Assembly: GCF_014640295.1 (NCBI RefSeq)
Contig: NZ_BMGR01000006.1
Location: 124,001-188,000, forward strand
Length of the DNA: 64,000 nucleotides
Reading direction: 5' to 3'
Origin: Paenibacillus abyssi
GTDB taxonomy: Bacteria; Bacillota; Bacilli; Paenibacillales; Paenibacillaceae
Shown: in pieces, positions 51,661-60,593 of the stretch
Layout: each line of letters opens with the position of its first letter
How positions within the stretch are numbered: the stretch's first letter is position 1
The notes under the pieces: generated by a model
The model's input: only the letters and a program-made list of their open reading frames with translations
Database searches by the model: none
What the model was told of the DNA's origin: nothing
Made by a program: the position numbers and the translations under genes

Positions 51661-53445
51661 TCATTTTTTCATCACAGGAATTACGATTTTAGCAACCGTT
51701 CCGTTGTTCTGCCCGCTTGTAATCCACAAGCCGCACCCGTCCCCATAGTTGAGCTCGATTCGTTTGCGGATATTATTAATGCCGATTGCATTCAAATGAT
51801 CGGCCGGTTCGCTCTGTGCCAGATCTTGTTGCTCAGTGCCCGTCATGCCTCTGCCGTTGTCCGCGACGATCATAATGACATGGCCCGATTGCTCGTAAAT
51901 CCGAATCGTCAGCTTTCCTTTATAATCGATTTCATCAAAGCCATGGAAAATTGCATTTTCAACCAGGGGCTGCAGTATAAACTTTAATGTCTTGTATTCC
52001 AGCACAGCCGGTTCAATATCATACAATACTTCAAATTTATTTAAATAACGGAAGTCCAAAATTTTTGTGTAATTTTGAATGAATATAACCTCGTCCTTGA
52101 TCAGAACCTCGTCGGTTTCCGTTTTGGCCGTGAACTTAATCACGGATGAAAAGGCCGTCAGCGCCTCTTCGATTCCGGAAGCGCCTTGAATTTTAGCCAT
52201 CCATTTAATGACGTTAAGCGTGTTGTACATGAAGTGGGGTTTGATCTGCGATTGCAGCGCGAGCAGCTCCAGCTTCCTCTTTTCCTGTTCTTCATGCACG
52301 ATTTTCTGAATTAATCTTCGAATTTCTTTCAGCATTTTGTCAATCGTTATGCTTATCTTACCGATTTCGCCTTGCTGAATATCGATGTCCACGTCCAGAT
52401 TGCCTTGCGATACCAGCTTCATCTTCCGCTCCAGAATCAATAACGGCTTCGTGATGCCTGTAGCGATGTAGATCGAGGTGATGATCGACAGACCCAGCAA
52501 TACGAGCAGCGTGATTACGATCGTTCTAACGATCGTATCCACAAAACCAAACAGCTCGTTTTTCGGAATAATCGTAACCGCTTTCCATCCCGACAAGTCT
52601 GAAGCAGCCGAGATCACATAGTGACCTCTATCATAATCGTCACCTATTATATCGGCAGCGGCTTGTCCGATTTCACTGCCCGCTTTGCTGTAGATGATAT
52701 TATCATTTTCATCTACCAGATAGAATCGGGTGTTGTCAGTGAAGTGAATGTCGCTCCATAATGTTTTAAGCTTTTCAACTCCGATATTTAATAATATAAA
52801 ACCGAGATTTTTTTTGGAATACGGATCCACGATCGCCCGTCCGACCGAAACGACAGGCTCATCCTGAAAAGACATCAGCTTTTCAGGATGAACCCCGATC
52901 AGCACATACCTTCCGTTTTCCTTGGCTATGGCCTGGATAAACGGTTCGTCATAAAAACCATTTTCCAAATAATGATGGTCCATATAATTCGTGTTGCTTC
53001 TTCCGAGAATGATGTGGCTCTTCCGTTGATAAATGACGACCGAGTCGACCAAATCGGTATATAACAGCATGCTGCTGCGGATAATTCCGCCCACCGTATC
53101 GAAATCCTTTTGCCGCTCGTACAGGGGATAAGGCAAAGCGGCATAATCCTTTTGCATCATGTGGAACAGCTCTCGGTCCTGATTGGGATACATCGATAAT
53201 CGCAGAATCGGATTGATCGAGGTATCGATATTTCTAACGATTTGTTGATTGTTTTCAACAGCCGCATCCAATATCATGCTCCGGTTCGATTCGACATACA
53301 GCCAAGACAACGTACCGCCGACAATAACAAAAGGGATAATAATAAAACAGGAAAAGGCCCATATCAGCTTATGTCTTAATGTTACATTCATCCATCGTTC
53401 CTTCAAGCGTTTCACAAGCGTTTCACCGTGCTTTCTCAAATACAT
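51661..53445 (-). CDS. Sensor histidine kinase (YesM type)
   Basis: About 594 residues. N-terminal TM (IWAFSCFIIIPFVIVGGTLSW), a large extracellular Cache-like domain (about 50-290), second TM (IVITLLVLLGLSIITSIYIA), HAMP, and a His-kinase block with QSQIKPHFMYNTLNVIKWMA, N-box PLVENAIFHGF and G-box GIGINNIRKRIEL. The start is uncertain: 53445 has a weak ribosome-binding site and an ATG at 53391 has AAGGA. It senses an extracellular sugar, probably with help of the lipoprotein. Confidence 0.93.
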   Translation of the reverse strand: MYLRKHGETLVKRLKERWMNVTLRHKLIWAFSCFIIIPFVIVGGTLSWLYVESNRSMILDAAVENNQQIVRNIDTSINPILRLSMYPNQDRELFHMMQKDYAALPYPLYERQKDFDTVGGIIRSSMLLYTDLVDSVVIYQRKSHIILGRSNTNYMDHHYLENGFYDEPFIQAIAKENGRYVLIGVHPEKLMSFQDEPVVSVGRAIVDPYSKKNLGFILLNIGVEKLKTLWSDIHFTDNTRFYLVDENDNIIYSKAGSEIGQAAADIIGDDYDRGHYVISAASDLSGWKAVTIIPKNELFGFVDTIVRTIVITLLVLLGLSIITSIYIATGITKPLLILERKMKLVSQGNLDVDIDIQQGEIGKISITIDKMLKEIRRLIQKIVHEEQEKRKLELLALQSQIKPHFMYNTLNVIKWMAKIQGASGIEEALTAFSSVIKFTAKTETDEVLIKDEVIFIQNYTKILDFRYLNKFEVLYDIEPAVLEYKTLKFILQPLVENAIFHGFDEIDYKGKLTIRIYEQSGHVIMIVADNGRGMTGTEQQDLAQSEPADHLNAIGINNIRKRIELNYGDGCGLWITSGQNNGTVAKIVIPVMKK

Positions 53446-53460
53446 CAAAGAAATCTAGAA

Positions 53461-53488
53461 ATTATATCGTATACAATTACAATTACAA
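53461..53488 (-). promoter_or_regulatory. Predicted sigma-A promoter of the sensor pair
   Basis: Minus-strand TTGTAA (53483-53488) and TATAAT (53461-53466) are 16 bp apart, in the 46-bp gap after the glycosyltransferase gene. Confidence 0.5.
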
Positions 53489-53491
53489 TAG

Positions 53492-54289
53492 TCAACCTTG
53501 ATCGCGCTTCTTTAATTTCTTTATATACAGCCATCCGTCACTGGCAATTGCAAATTCGGCTTCGTACTCGTCTCCCCATTGTTTCAACATTTTCGTGAAA
53601 ATATAACGTTTTACTTCCGCAAAATATTTTCTGTTTTTAGGCTGCGTAGAATTACTGCCATGAGACCGGCAATTGTACAGATCCGCATCCACCCAGTGAA
53701 ATTGGCTGATACCAATCAACTTAAGCAATAGATACCGGTCTTGCTCATAACGCCCTTGATGCGGATCATCGGTTTCAAATCCGTTGACTCTGCGGACGGT
53801 TTCCGTCCTAAAGAAACGGGGATATACCATCGATCCATATCGGAGAAAATCATATTTATCCTGAAAAGACCGGTGCTTTTCGACGACAACTTTATTTAAC
53901 TTCCCCCCAAAATCAGTCCACACGATCGTGTTTGCATAGATCAATGAAGTTTTTATCGGTTGTTTTTCCATTTCATTTAAGAGTATTTCTAAAGCTTTCG
54001 GCTCAATCCAGTCATCAGAATCGACAACGACAAAATAGGGCGTATCGATCATGTCTAATGCCGTTTGTAGCGCAACGGCCGTTCCTTTATTTTTGGAAAG
54101 TCTGACCGTTTTAATTTTTTTTGATTTATATTTTTCGATAATATCCGGCGTCTTGTCCGTTGAAGCATCATCCACGATAATCATTTTCCAATCTTTTAGC
54201 GTTTGTTTCAATACACTGGCAATCGTGGTTTCAATATAATGCTGCCGATTATAGACAGGTATTACGACTGTGACTTTTTCCTTTGCCAT
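53492..54289 (-). CDS. Family 2 glycosyltransferase, tandem copy 1
   Basis: 265 residues from ATG 54289 (GGAGG nine bases upstream). GT-A fold: VTVVIPVYNRQHYIETTIASVLKQTL, IIVDDASTDKTPDIIE, and the metal/nucleotide motif VVDSDDWIEPKALE, then RFFRTETVRRVNGFETDDPHQGRYEQDRYLL. No membrane segment, so cytoplasmic. It is a close paralogue of the next gene (about 60% identity by eye) and both are visibly AT-richer than neighbours. Target glycan unknown. Confidence 0.92.
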   Translation of the reverse strand: MAKEKVTVVIPVYNRQHYIETTIASVLKQTLKDWKMIIVDDASTDKTPDIIEKYKSKKIKTVRLSKNKGTAVALQTALDMIDTPYFVVVDSDDWIEPKALEILLNEMEKQPIKTSLIYANTIVWTDFGGKLNKVVVEKHRSFQDKYDFLRYGSMVYPRFFRTETVRRVNGFETDDPHQGRYEQDRYLLLKLIGISQFHWVDADLYNCRSHGSNSTQPKNRKYFAEVKRYIFTKMLKQWGDEYEAEFAIASDGWLYIKKLKKRDQG

Positions 54290-54319
54290 CGAGTCATCCC
54301 TCCATGATGTTCGAAACAT

Positions 54320-55114
54320 CTATTTTTTCTTCTTTTTTAATTTTTTGAGATATAACCAGCCATAACGGTCCATTCCAAATTCAGGCTCATATTTGTCTCC
54401 CCATTGTTTCAGCATTTTCAGATAGACATATCGCAGAACGGCCGTAAAGCATTTTTGATGTTTCCCGTTTGTAATGTAATCCGTATGGCTTCTTCGAAGA
54501 TTATAAAGATTTGCATTCACCCAGTGAAAATCGCTGATTGCAATCAATTTAAGCAATAGATACCGGTCCTCGGCATAACGTCCCCGGTAAGGATCATCCG
54601 TTTCAAATCCGTTGACGCGCCGCACGGTCTCTGTCCGGAAAAACCTGGGATATACCATTGGCCGGTACATGATGAAATCGTATTTGTCTTGAAAGGAACG
54701 ATGTTTTTCAATTGAATATTCGGGTATTCCCTTGTTTTTTCGCCAAATCACCGTGTTTGCGTATACCAGCGATGTATTCTTGGGCTGTTTCTCCATTTCA
54801 TGCAGGAGCACCTCTAAGGTTTGCGGTTCGATCCAATCATCGGAATCAACGATCATAAAATACGGCGTACCGATCAGGTCTAACGCAATTTGCAATGCTT
54901 TTCCGGTGCCTTGATTTTTGGAAAGCTTTACATGGCTAATTTTTTCCGATACATAGTTGTCGATGACATCTGCCGTCCCATCCGTCGAACCATCATTTAT
55001 GATCAGCATTTTCCAATCCTGCAGAGTCTGATTTACAATGCTGACAATTGCATTTTCAATGTAATGTTCTCTATTATAGACAGGTAAAATGACCGTTACC
55101 TTTTCCTTGACCAT
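54320..55114 (-). CDS. Family 2 glycosyltransferase, tandem copy 2
   Basis: 264 residues from ATG 55114 (AAAGGAG twelve bases upstream). GT-A fold with VTVILPVYNREHYIENAI, IINDGSTDGTADVID, MIVDSDDWIEPQTLE and RRVNGFETDDPYRGRYAEDRYLL. Strong likeness to copy 1 in the core, differing mainly in the C-terminal third. First gene of the tandem pair. Confidence 0.92.
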   Translation of the reverse strand: MVKEKVTVILPVYNREHYIENAIVSIVNQTLQDWKMLIINDGSTDGTADVIDNYVSEKISHVKLSKNQGTGKALQIALDLIGTPYFMIVDSDDWIEPQTLEVLLHEMEKQPKNTSLVYANTVIWRKNKGIPEYSIEKHRSFQDKYDFIMYRPMVYPRFFRTETVRRVNGFETDDPYRGRYAEDRYLLLKLIAISDFHWVNANLYNLRRSHTDYITNGKHQKCFTAVLRYVYLKMLKQWGDKYEPEFGMDRYGWLYLKKLKKKKK

Positions 55115-55357
55115 CCCCGTTCTCAACTCCTTTCGCCTATCATTTTGTCCAAGATTATCAGCTTTACCGCCAGTCTACTTCTATATAGTATGTCTGTTAA
55201 TAGCATGTGAAACGGCATATGACTTTTTGGCGGAAGGGAGTGTAATAGCTAGGGATGCATGCAACAGCGGGGAATTCACGGGTACCGCCTCACAGGTAAC
55301 GGACATGGACGCAGCTTTAGACAATATAAAAAGAGCCGCTATATCAGCGGCTCGGCT
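55115..55357. other. Intergenic stretch before the tandem glycosyltransferases
   Basis: About 240 bp. A plus-strand stretch (55255-55350) reads like a piece of a secreted repeat protein (GEFTGTASQVTDMDAALDN), without a start or ribosome-binding site; I treat it as possible debris. Ends at the terminator at 55326-55353. Confidence 0.4.
55326..55353 (-). terminator. Terminator after the 55-residue ORF
   Basis: Minus-strand GAGCCGCT and AGCGGCTC form a perfect 8-bp stem with a five-base loop, followed by TTTTTATA. Confidence 0.85.
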
Positions 55358-55525
55358 TTAGTTGCGTTTGGACAATTCACTTCTTATGAACCGGATAAAG
55401 CTTATCGATTCGGTTTCCGACATGAATTGATCATCTATTGTAAATTTGAACTTTTTTAAAATCTCCTCATCTTCATCATGCAGCATGTCCACTAACTCTT
55501 GTACTTTCTGATCTGTAATGTTCAT
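55358..55525 (-). CDS. Small acidic hypothetical protein (55 residues)
   Basis: From ATG 55525, with AGAGGAGG six bases upstream; an upstream frame to 55597 has no ribosome-binding site. Sequence is helical and acidic (DQKVQELVDMLHDEDEEILKK), no Cys, no membrane segment. It is followed by its own terminator. I do not recognise it. Confidence 0.7.
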   Translation of the reverse strand: MNITDQKVQELVDMLHDEDEEILKKFKFTIDDQFMSETESISFIRFIRSELSKRN

Positions 55526-55649
55526 AACAGCCCTCCTCTGCATATCTGGTTGCATGAAATCTATTATAGCTAACAAGAGGTAAAACATCCCCATCATAAG
55601 TGTCTAAAAAATGATAAATGCTGCGCAGAACGATTTGGCGAATAAAAAT

Positions 55650-57686
55650 TCAAACTTTCTCGATCTGTACTCTACCCGAAAAAAAGGTTGCCCCTCCGCC
55701 CATATCGGCAATTCGGTCAGGGGTCAGCGCATTGACTACGTTTTTGCTTCCAGGGGAGTCGGCCCACAGGCCTTGGCTTACGACGACGCCCGGCAGTACA
55801 TCCTCGCCCACCGCAGCTTCAAGTACACATTCTCCTCGCGCATTCCATACCCGGACGTCTTTCCCATCCGTTATCCCGAGGATCGAGGCATCCGCTGCAT
55901 TCATATGCAGCCTCTGTTTTTTCTCCATCCTTACATGCTTGCCGTTATTGGAGAATGTGGAATTCAGGAAATTATGGTTAGGAGCGGGAATAAACAGGAA
56001 TGGCAGGTCCTCATTTTCGCTCAACGGTGTATAGGTAGGCAAAGGCGGGTATCCTCTGCGTTCCATCGATTTTGAATAAAGCTCAATTTTACCGCTTGGC
56101 GTTCGTAATTTCCCCGGCAATAATGGTTGTGTGTTCGCTTTAACGAATTGTTCCTCTGCCAGTCTTTCATAGGTAATTCCCGCCATATTCGGATTGCTTG
56201 GGTAATCCAATGCTTGGCGGATCATGTCCGCCTCCGTATCCTGAAATGCCGGCTCTTCAAATCCCATGGCTTGCGCCAGCAAACGGAACACCTCCACATT
56301 CGACTTGCTCTCTGCGTAAGGTGCAATTACGGGCTGCTGTATTTGCACATAATGATGCCAATAAGAATGGTACAGGTCCGTATTTTCGAAAGAAGACGTC
56401 GCAGGCAGCACAATATCCGCATAACGGGCCGTTTCGGTCAGGAACAGATCGTGCACAATCGTGAATAAATCTTCCCTCTCAAGCCCCTGCCTCACTTTGC
56501 CGGCATTCGGAGCTACGAGGGCGGGGTTCGAGTTATAGACATATAACGATCGGATCGGAGGATCCAGTTCAAGCAATGCACTGCCCAGCAGATTCATATT
56601 AATGTAACGGGTATGCTCCTGCCGTAAGTCCGGCCGCTGAAGCGCAGCCGTATTATGCTCCACATAAGAGCCGTTCCCTTTGATGGCGCCGCCGCCCTGA
56701 TGCATCCATTGGCCTGTCAACGCAGGCAAACAAGCGATCGTCCGTACGCACATGCCGCCATTATCATGGTGCTGGATCCCGTTACCGATCCGGATGAAGG
56801 AAGGGTTGGTTCGTCCATATAGACGCGCAAGCCGGTAAATATCCGCTGCCGGAACCCCGGTAATGGAAGAAACGGTCTCCGGATCATACTGCCGCACATG
56901 CTGCCGGAGCTCTTCATGTCCCACGGTGTATTGCTGAAGGAAGGCTTCGTCGACCATGTTTTCCGCAAACAGGATATGCATCAATCCGAGCGCAAGCGCG
57001 GCGTCCGTACCCGGCTTGATCGGAATAAACCAGTCCGCCCATCGCCCGGTTTGGTTCTTATGAACGTCAATGACTACTATCTGAGCGCCGTCCTTGCGGG
57101 CCTGCTCGGAGAGCACCACCTGATGCATATTCGTGCTCACCGCATTGATGCCCCAGAAGATATGCAGCTTGGCGTGGACCGTATCCTCGGGATCTGTCCC
57201 GAAGCTGCCGCCCATCGTATATTTGTAACCTTCCGTGCCCGCGGCTTCACAGATTGTATACTGCAAGCGGCTCGCGCCCAACCGGTTAAAAAAGCGCCGG
57301 TCCATGCCTTCGGTTCCGATCCTGCCCATGTTTCCGTAAAAGCTGTAAGGCAGGATGCTTTCAGCGCCCTCTGCCGTTATGAGCGTTTTCCATTTGGACG
57401 ATATCGTGTCCATCGCTTCTTCCCAGGAGATCCTTTCAAACCGGTTCTCTCCCTTTTTCCCGATGCGCTTAAGAGGATACTGCAGACGCTCGGCATCATA
57501 GATCCGCTCAGCCATATGGCGAACCTTGTTGCATATCTTGCCTTTTGTGACGGGATGCGCGGGATCTCCATCTATTTTTACAATCTTTCCGTCTTCTTTA
57601 TGAATGAGCAACCCGCATTGGTCCGGGCAATCCAGTGAACATACGGATGGAAACACCCCTGTTGTCATCTCGCTGGCAGCACGCAT
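55650..57686 (-). CDS. Molybdopterin oxidoreductase (DMSO-reductase family, formate dehydrogenase-like)
   Basis: 678 residues from ATG 57686 (GAAAGGGG ten bases upstream). 4Fe-4S motif SVCSLDCPDQCGLLI with downstream Cys (CNKVRHM), YTICEAAGTEGYKYTMGG near the Mo ligand, then IVVIDVHKNQTGRWADWFIPIKPGTDAALALG and a C-terminal MoCo-binding beta-domain (PGVVVSQGLWADS). No Tat signal and no extra Fe-S domain, so cytoplasmic. It may act on a different substrate from FdhF; none can be assigned. Confidence 0.87.
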   Translation of the reverse strand: MRAASEMTTGVFPSVCSLDCPDQCGLLIHKEDGKIVKIDGDPAHPVTKGKICNKVRHMAERIYDAERLQYPLKRIGKKGENRFERISWEEAMDTISSKWKTLITAEGAESILPYSFYGNMGRIGTEGMDRRFFNRLGASRLQYTICEAAGTEGYKYTMGGSFGTDPEDTVHAKLHIFWGINAVSTNMHQVVLSEQARKDGAQIVVIDVHKNQTGRWADWFIPIKPGTDAALALGLMHILFAENMVDEAFLQQYTVGHEELRQHVRQYDPETVSSITGVPAADIYRLARLYGRTNPSFIRIGNGIQHHDNGGMCVRTIACLPALTGQWMHQGGGAIKGNGSYVEHNTAALQRPDLRQEHTRYINMNLLGSALLELDPPIRSLYVYNSNPALVAPNAGKVRQGLEREDLFTIVHDLFLTETARYADIVLPATSSFENTDLYHSYWHHYVQIQQPVIAPYAESKSNVEVFRLLAQAMGFEEPAFQDTEADMIRQALDYPSNPNMAGITYERLAEEQFVKANTQPLLPGKLRTPSGKIELYSKSMERRGYPPLPTYTPLSENEDLPFLFIPAPNHNFLNSTFSNNGKHVRMEKKQRLHMNAADASILGITDGKDVRVWNARGECVLEAAVGEDVLPGVVVSQGLWADSPGSKNVVNALTPDRIADMGGGATFFSGRVQIEKV

Positions 57687-57749
57687 GACGGCACAGCCCC
57701 TTTCAAAATGTTCTGTCCTTCTAAGTATACTATAATTCAAGAAAGACAT

Positions 57750-59030
57750 TTACTCTATCAATGCATCAATCAACGAAGAAGCTTCATCTAACGCCTCTTT
57801 CACATCCCGTTCATTCAGGAAAACATCCTCCATCATCTCATTATAGATCAGCTCGATCTCATTCCACCGCGGAAGCGCCGGACGGTAAAAGGCTTCCTCG
57901 ATCCCATTGATGTATGCTTCAATATACTGATTCTCCGCACCGCCCCCTCCACCGTTGCCCCCTTGAAACGCTTCCATATTTGTAGGAATTAAACCGGTTT
58001 TGAACAGCTTTCTCTGCGTTTCCTTCTGCATCATCCAACGGATAAACGTCCACGCTTCCTCTTTTACCTTACTGCCTTTGGTCAACACGAGGCTTTCTCC
58101 GCCGATAATCGATTCATAATCGCCACCCGATGGGAACGGGACGGGATGCGTTTGCCTTAATATATCGACCTTTAAGCTTGAGGAGTTCAATAATATACTG
58201 TAATACCAAGGGCCTTCGTCGATCATCAGCGTTCTCTTGCTTGAATACACAGCGGTCCATAGATCCCCGCTTCCTTCGATTAAATCCGGGTTCAGGATGC
58301 CTTCATCATACAAATCCAGTAGAGCCTGAACCGCTTGAATGCTCTCTTCACTGTTCAAATACCCGTCCGTCATCGAAAATGATTCATCTGCGAAATGTCC
58401 CCCCAGCCCAAAAAAGTAGGGCAGGCTGTTCCATAACTCGAGACCTGACATCCCAATCGTATAATGATGCTCCCTGGCAAGCTGTATGACCTCCGACAAC
58501 GAATCGGGCGGCTCAGTAATACCGGCTTCCCGCAGCAGCATCCGGTTATAGATCGCTGCCTTCGTATTCATGTTAAGAGGCAGCCCGTATATATGCTCGC
58601 CATATCGGTTCGTGTCGAGCATACGGCTTCGAAGCTCTGCCGCCGCTTCCTTGTAGTCAGAAAAAAGATCGAGCGGATACAACAGCCCATGATGGGCAAA
58701 TCTCGGCACCCAGGTATAGTCCATCCGAATGACATCCGGCGTTTTGTCGGCTGATGCTCTTGCCATTAGTGCGGTCTGATACTCCTGATTATGAGCCTGT
58801 CTGACCGATTCAATGTGAATATTCGGAAATTCCGCCTCAAAGGCCGGGATTACCTCACTCTCAAATACTCTTGTTTCCTCATCGCTGTACGTATGCCAGA
58901 TGACGACCGTCTTCACAGGCTGCTCTTCCAAGCTGGGAACCTCATTCTCATTTTCAATAATACCGGCATTATTACAGCCTGTGGTCAGCATAATCATAAC
59001 CAGTACAATTCCAGCAAACCTGATTCTCAT
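57750..59030 (-). CDS. Extracellular solute-binding lipoprotein without permease genes
   Basis: 426 residues. Lipobox LTTGCN (Cys about 19), then the MalE-type fold (VVIWHTYSDEETRVFESEVIPAFEAEFPNI, PDVIRMDYTWVPRFAHHGLLYPLDLFSDY, WTFIRWMMQKETQRKLFKTGL), with a Gly-rich loop GGNGGGGG near residue 358. It lies three bases after the response-regulator gene, and no permease genes follow; the next gene on this strand is the molybdopterin oxidoreductase. It most likely serves as a signal-binding partner of the kinase. Confidence 0.9.
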   Translation of the reverse strand: MRIRFAGIVLVMIMLTTGCNNAGIIENENEVPSLEEQPVKTVVIWHTYSDEETRVFESEVIPAFEAEFPNIHIESVRQAHNQEYQTALMARASADKTPDVIRMDYTWVPRFAHHGLLYPLDLFSDYKEAAAELRSRMLDTNRYGEHIYGLPLNMNTKAAIYNRMLLREAGITEPPDSLSEVIQLAREHHYTIGMSGLELWNSLPYFFGLGGHFADESFSMTDGYLNSEESIQAVQALLDLYDEGILNPDLIEGSGDLWTAVYSSKRTLMIDEGPWYYSILLNSSSLKVDILRQTHPVPFPSGGDYESIIGGESLVLTKGSKVKEEAWTFIRWMMQKETQRKLFKTGLIPTNMEAFQGGNGGGGGAENQYIEAYINGIEEAFYRPALPRWNEIELIYNEMMEDVFLNERDVKEALDEASSLIDALIE

Positions 59031-59033
59031 CTT

Positions 59034-60593
59034 TTACGATTCGCCCCTTTTCGGATCGTCTCGATTCGAACGATAATACTCTCTGTAATCGACCGGAGAA
59101 AGGCCGGATATTTTCTTGAACAGCTTGCTGAAATACTTCACATCATTGAACCCCGATTGCTCGGCTACCTCATAGATTTTCAACGCTGTGTCTGCTAAAA
59201 GCTCTTTGGCCTTCTGAACCCTCAGTTGAATGACATAGTCAATAAAATTATGGCCTGTCGTCTTTTTGAACAAGATGGAAAAGTAATTTTTACTGACATG
59301 GACCACATCGGCCACCTGCTGCAGTGTCAGGCTCTCGGCGTAATGCAGCCGGATATATTCCAATGCTTTGTCAACCGGGTTATCTGAAGGCTGGGCATCC
59401 GTATGCTCGGCTGTTTGTTTTTGAAGCTCCGCAATTTGCTCCTTCAACAACACGCACAGCTCATCCAGACTTTCCGATTTCACTAACCGGTCAAAAGATT
59501 CTACAAGCAGGTAAGGATCCACGTAATGTTTGAACAGGTTCGATAGGACCCGATTGGCCTGCTCCTTCAGTACGGCCGGAGATGCGCCGCCAAAAATCCA
59601 GCCAGCCTTCCATCTCTCTATCATCTCGTCTAACTGTTCATCATTCAAATAAGGCGATGCTTGCACAATGCCCGGAAGATGCGCTCCCTCACTCGTCCAT
59701 GGCTGTTCCTGCTTATATGGAAAGACACCTTCCCCTTCAAAAAATCCGCGCCAGCACGCTTCTTTGCTGCGGTTAAAGCAAGCCTTGATCGCTCCGCTGC
59801 CCGCTCCGCATTCATATCCGAAGGTCGCACTGGCTCCCGTCTCTTGTTCCAGCTTGCTGCGAATCGTGCTTAGCTGTTCCACTTCCAGCTCACCGGTCGG
59901 GATTAAGAAGAACAATTCACTCTCAGCAGTCGACAATGCAATGCATAGCGGGAATCGTTTATAAAATTCATCCATAAATTGCTCTAACACGATCGATTTG
60001 TGCAGAAAACCATACATTTCTTCAATCGCACGAACCCGGTTTAAGGTCACATAAACCGCCGTGTACGTATGCTCAATCCACCCTGGAATATGATCCTTGA
60101 ATAAGGTATCGGTCTTATCGATTAAAAATCGTTTCAGCTCCTGCTCATAAAGCTTCCTCTTGCGTAATAACTCCACATCCCGGGCACTCTGCAGCCGTTC
60201 CTGGAGCTGCTCCTCCTCTACAATCAGTTCCCGGCAATTCCGTACAACCTGCAGCAGTTCTTCCGGTTCCAGCGTATGCTTGAGGATATAATCCACCACA
60301 CCCAGCTTCAATCCTTCCCGCACATAGACGAAGTCATTATGACTGCTGACAAGAATGATTTTCAGATGAGGGTAAACAGCTAACGCTTGACGAATCAGCT
60401 GAAGTCCATCCATGACCGGCATTTTGATATCGGTAATCAGAATTTCGGCAGGCTCCGATTGCAAAAATTCAAGCGCCTCCGCACCATTGGCGAATTCACC
60501 CGTGACTAGAAGGCCTTCTTTCTTCCAATCAATCGATGCCTTGATCCCAAACCGGATGAACGGCTCATCATCGACGATCACGACTCGTATCAT
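59034..60593 (-). CDS. AraC-type response regulator (YesN type)
   Basis: 519 residues from ATG 60593 (GGGGGTG eight bases upstream, inside the kinase 3' end). Receiver 1-120 (VVIVDDEPFIRFGIKASIDWKKEGLLVTGEF, phosphoacceptor ILITDIKMPVMDG), middle region, and C-terminal AraC DNA-binding domain (ESLTLQQVADVVHVSKNYFSILFKKTTG and VQKAKELLADTALKIYEVAEQSGF). Overlaps the kinase gene by 26 bp. Probable activator of the nearby GH66 gene. Confidence 0.93.
   Translation of the reverse strand: MIRVVIVDDEPFIRFGIKASIDWKKEGLLVTGEFANGAEALEFLQSEPAEILITDIKMPVMDGLQLIRQALAVYPHLKIILVSSHNDFVYVREGLKLGVVDYILKHTLEPEELLQVVRNCRELIVEEEQLQERLQSARDVELLRKRKLYEQELKRFLIDKTDTLFKDHIPGWIEHTYTAVYVTLNRVRAIEEMYGFLHKSIVLEQFMDEFYKRFPLCIALSTAESELFFLIPTGELEVEQLSTIRSKLEQETGASATFGYECGAGSGAIKACFNRSKEACWRGFFEGEGVFPYKQEQPWTSEGAHLPGIVQASPYLNDEQLDEMIERWKAGWIFGGASPAVLKEQANRVLSNLFKHYVDPYLLVESFDRLVKSESLDELCVLLKEQIAELQKQTAEHTDAQPSDNPVDKALEYIRLHYAESLTLQQVADVVHVSKNYFSILFKKTTGHNFIDYVIQLRVQKAKELLADTALKIYEVAEQSGFNDVKYFSKLFKKISGLSPVDYREYYRSNRDDPKRGES

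Noticed and set aside
56898-57638. 246-codon plus-strand open frame
   Set aside because: Antisense to the molybdopterin oxidoreductase gene, no ribosome-binding site and no recognisable motif.
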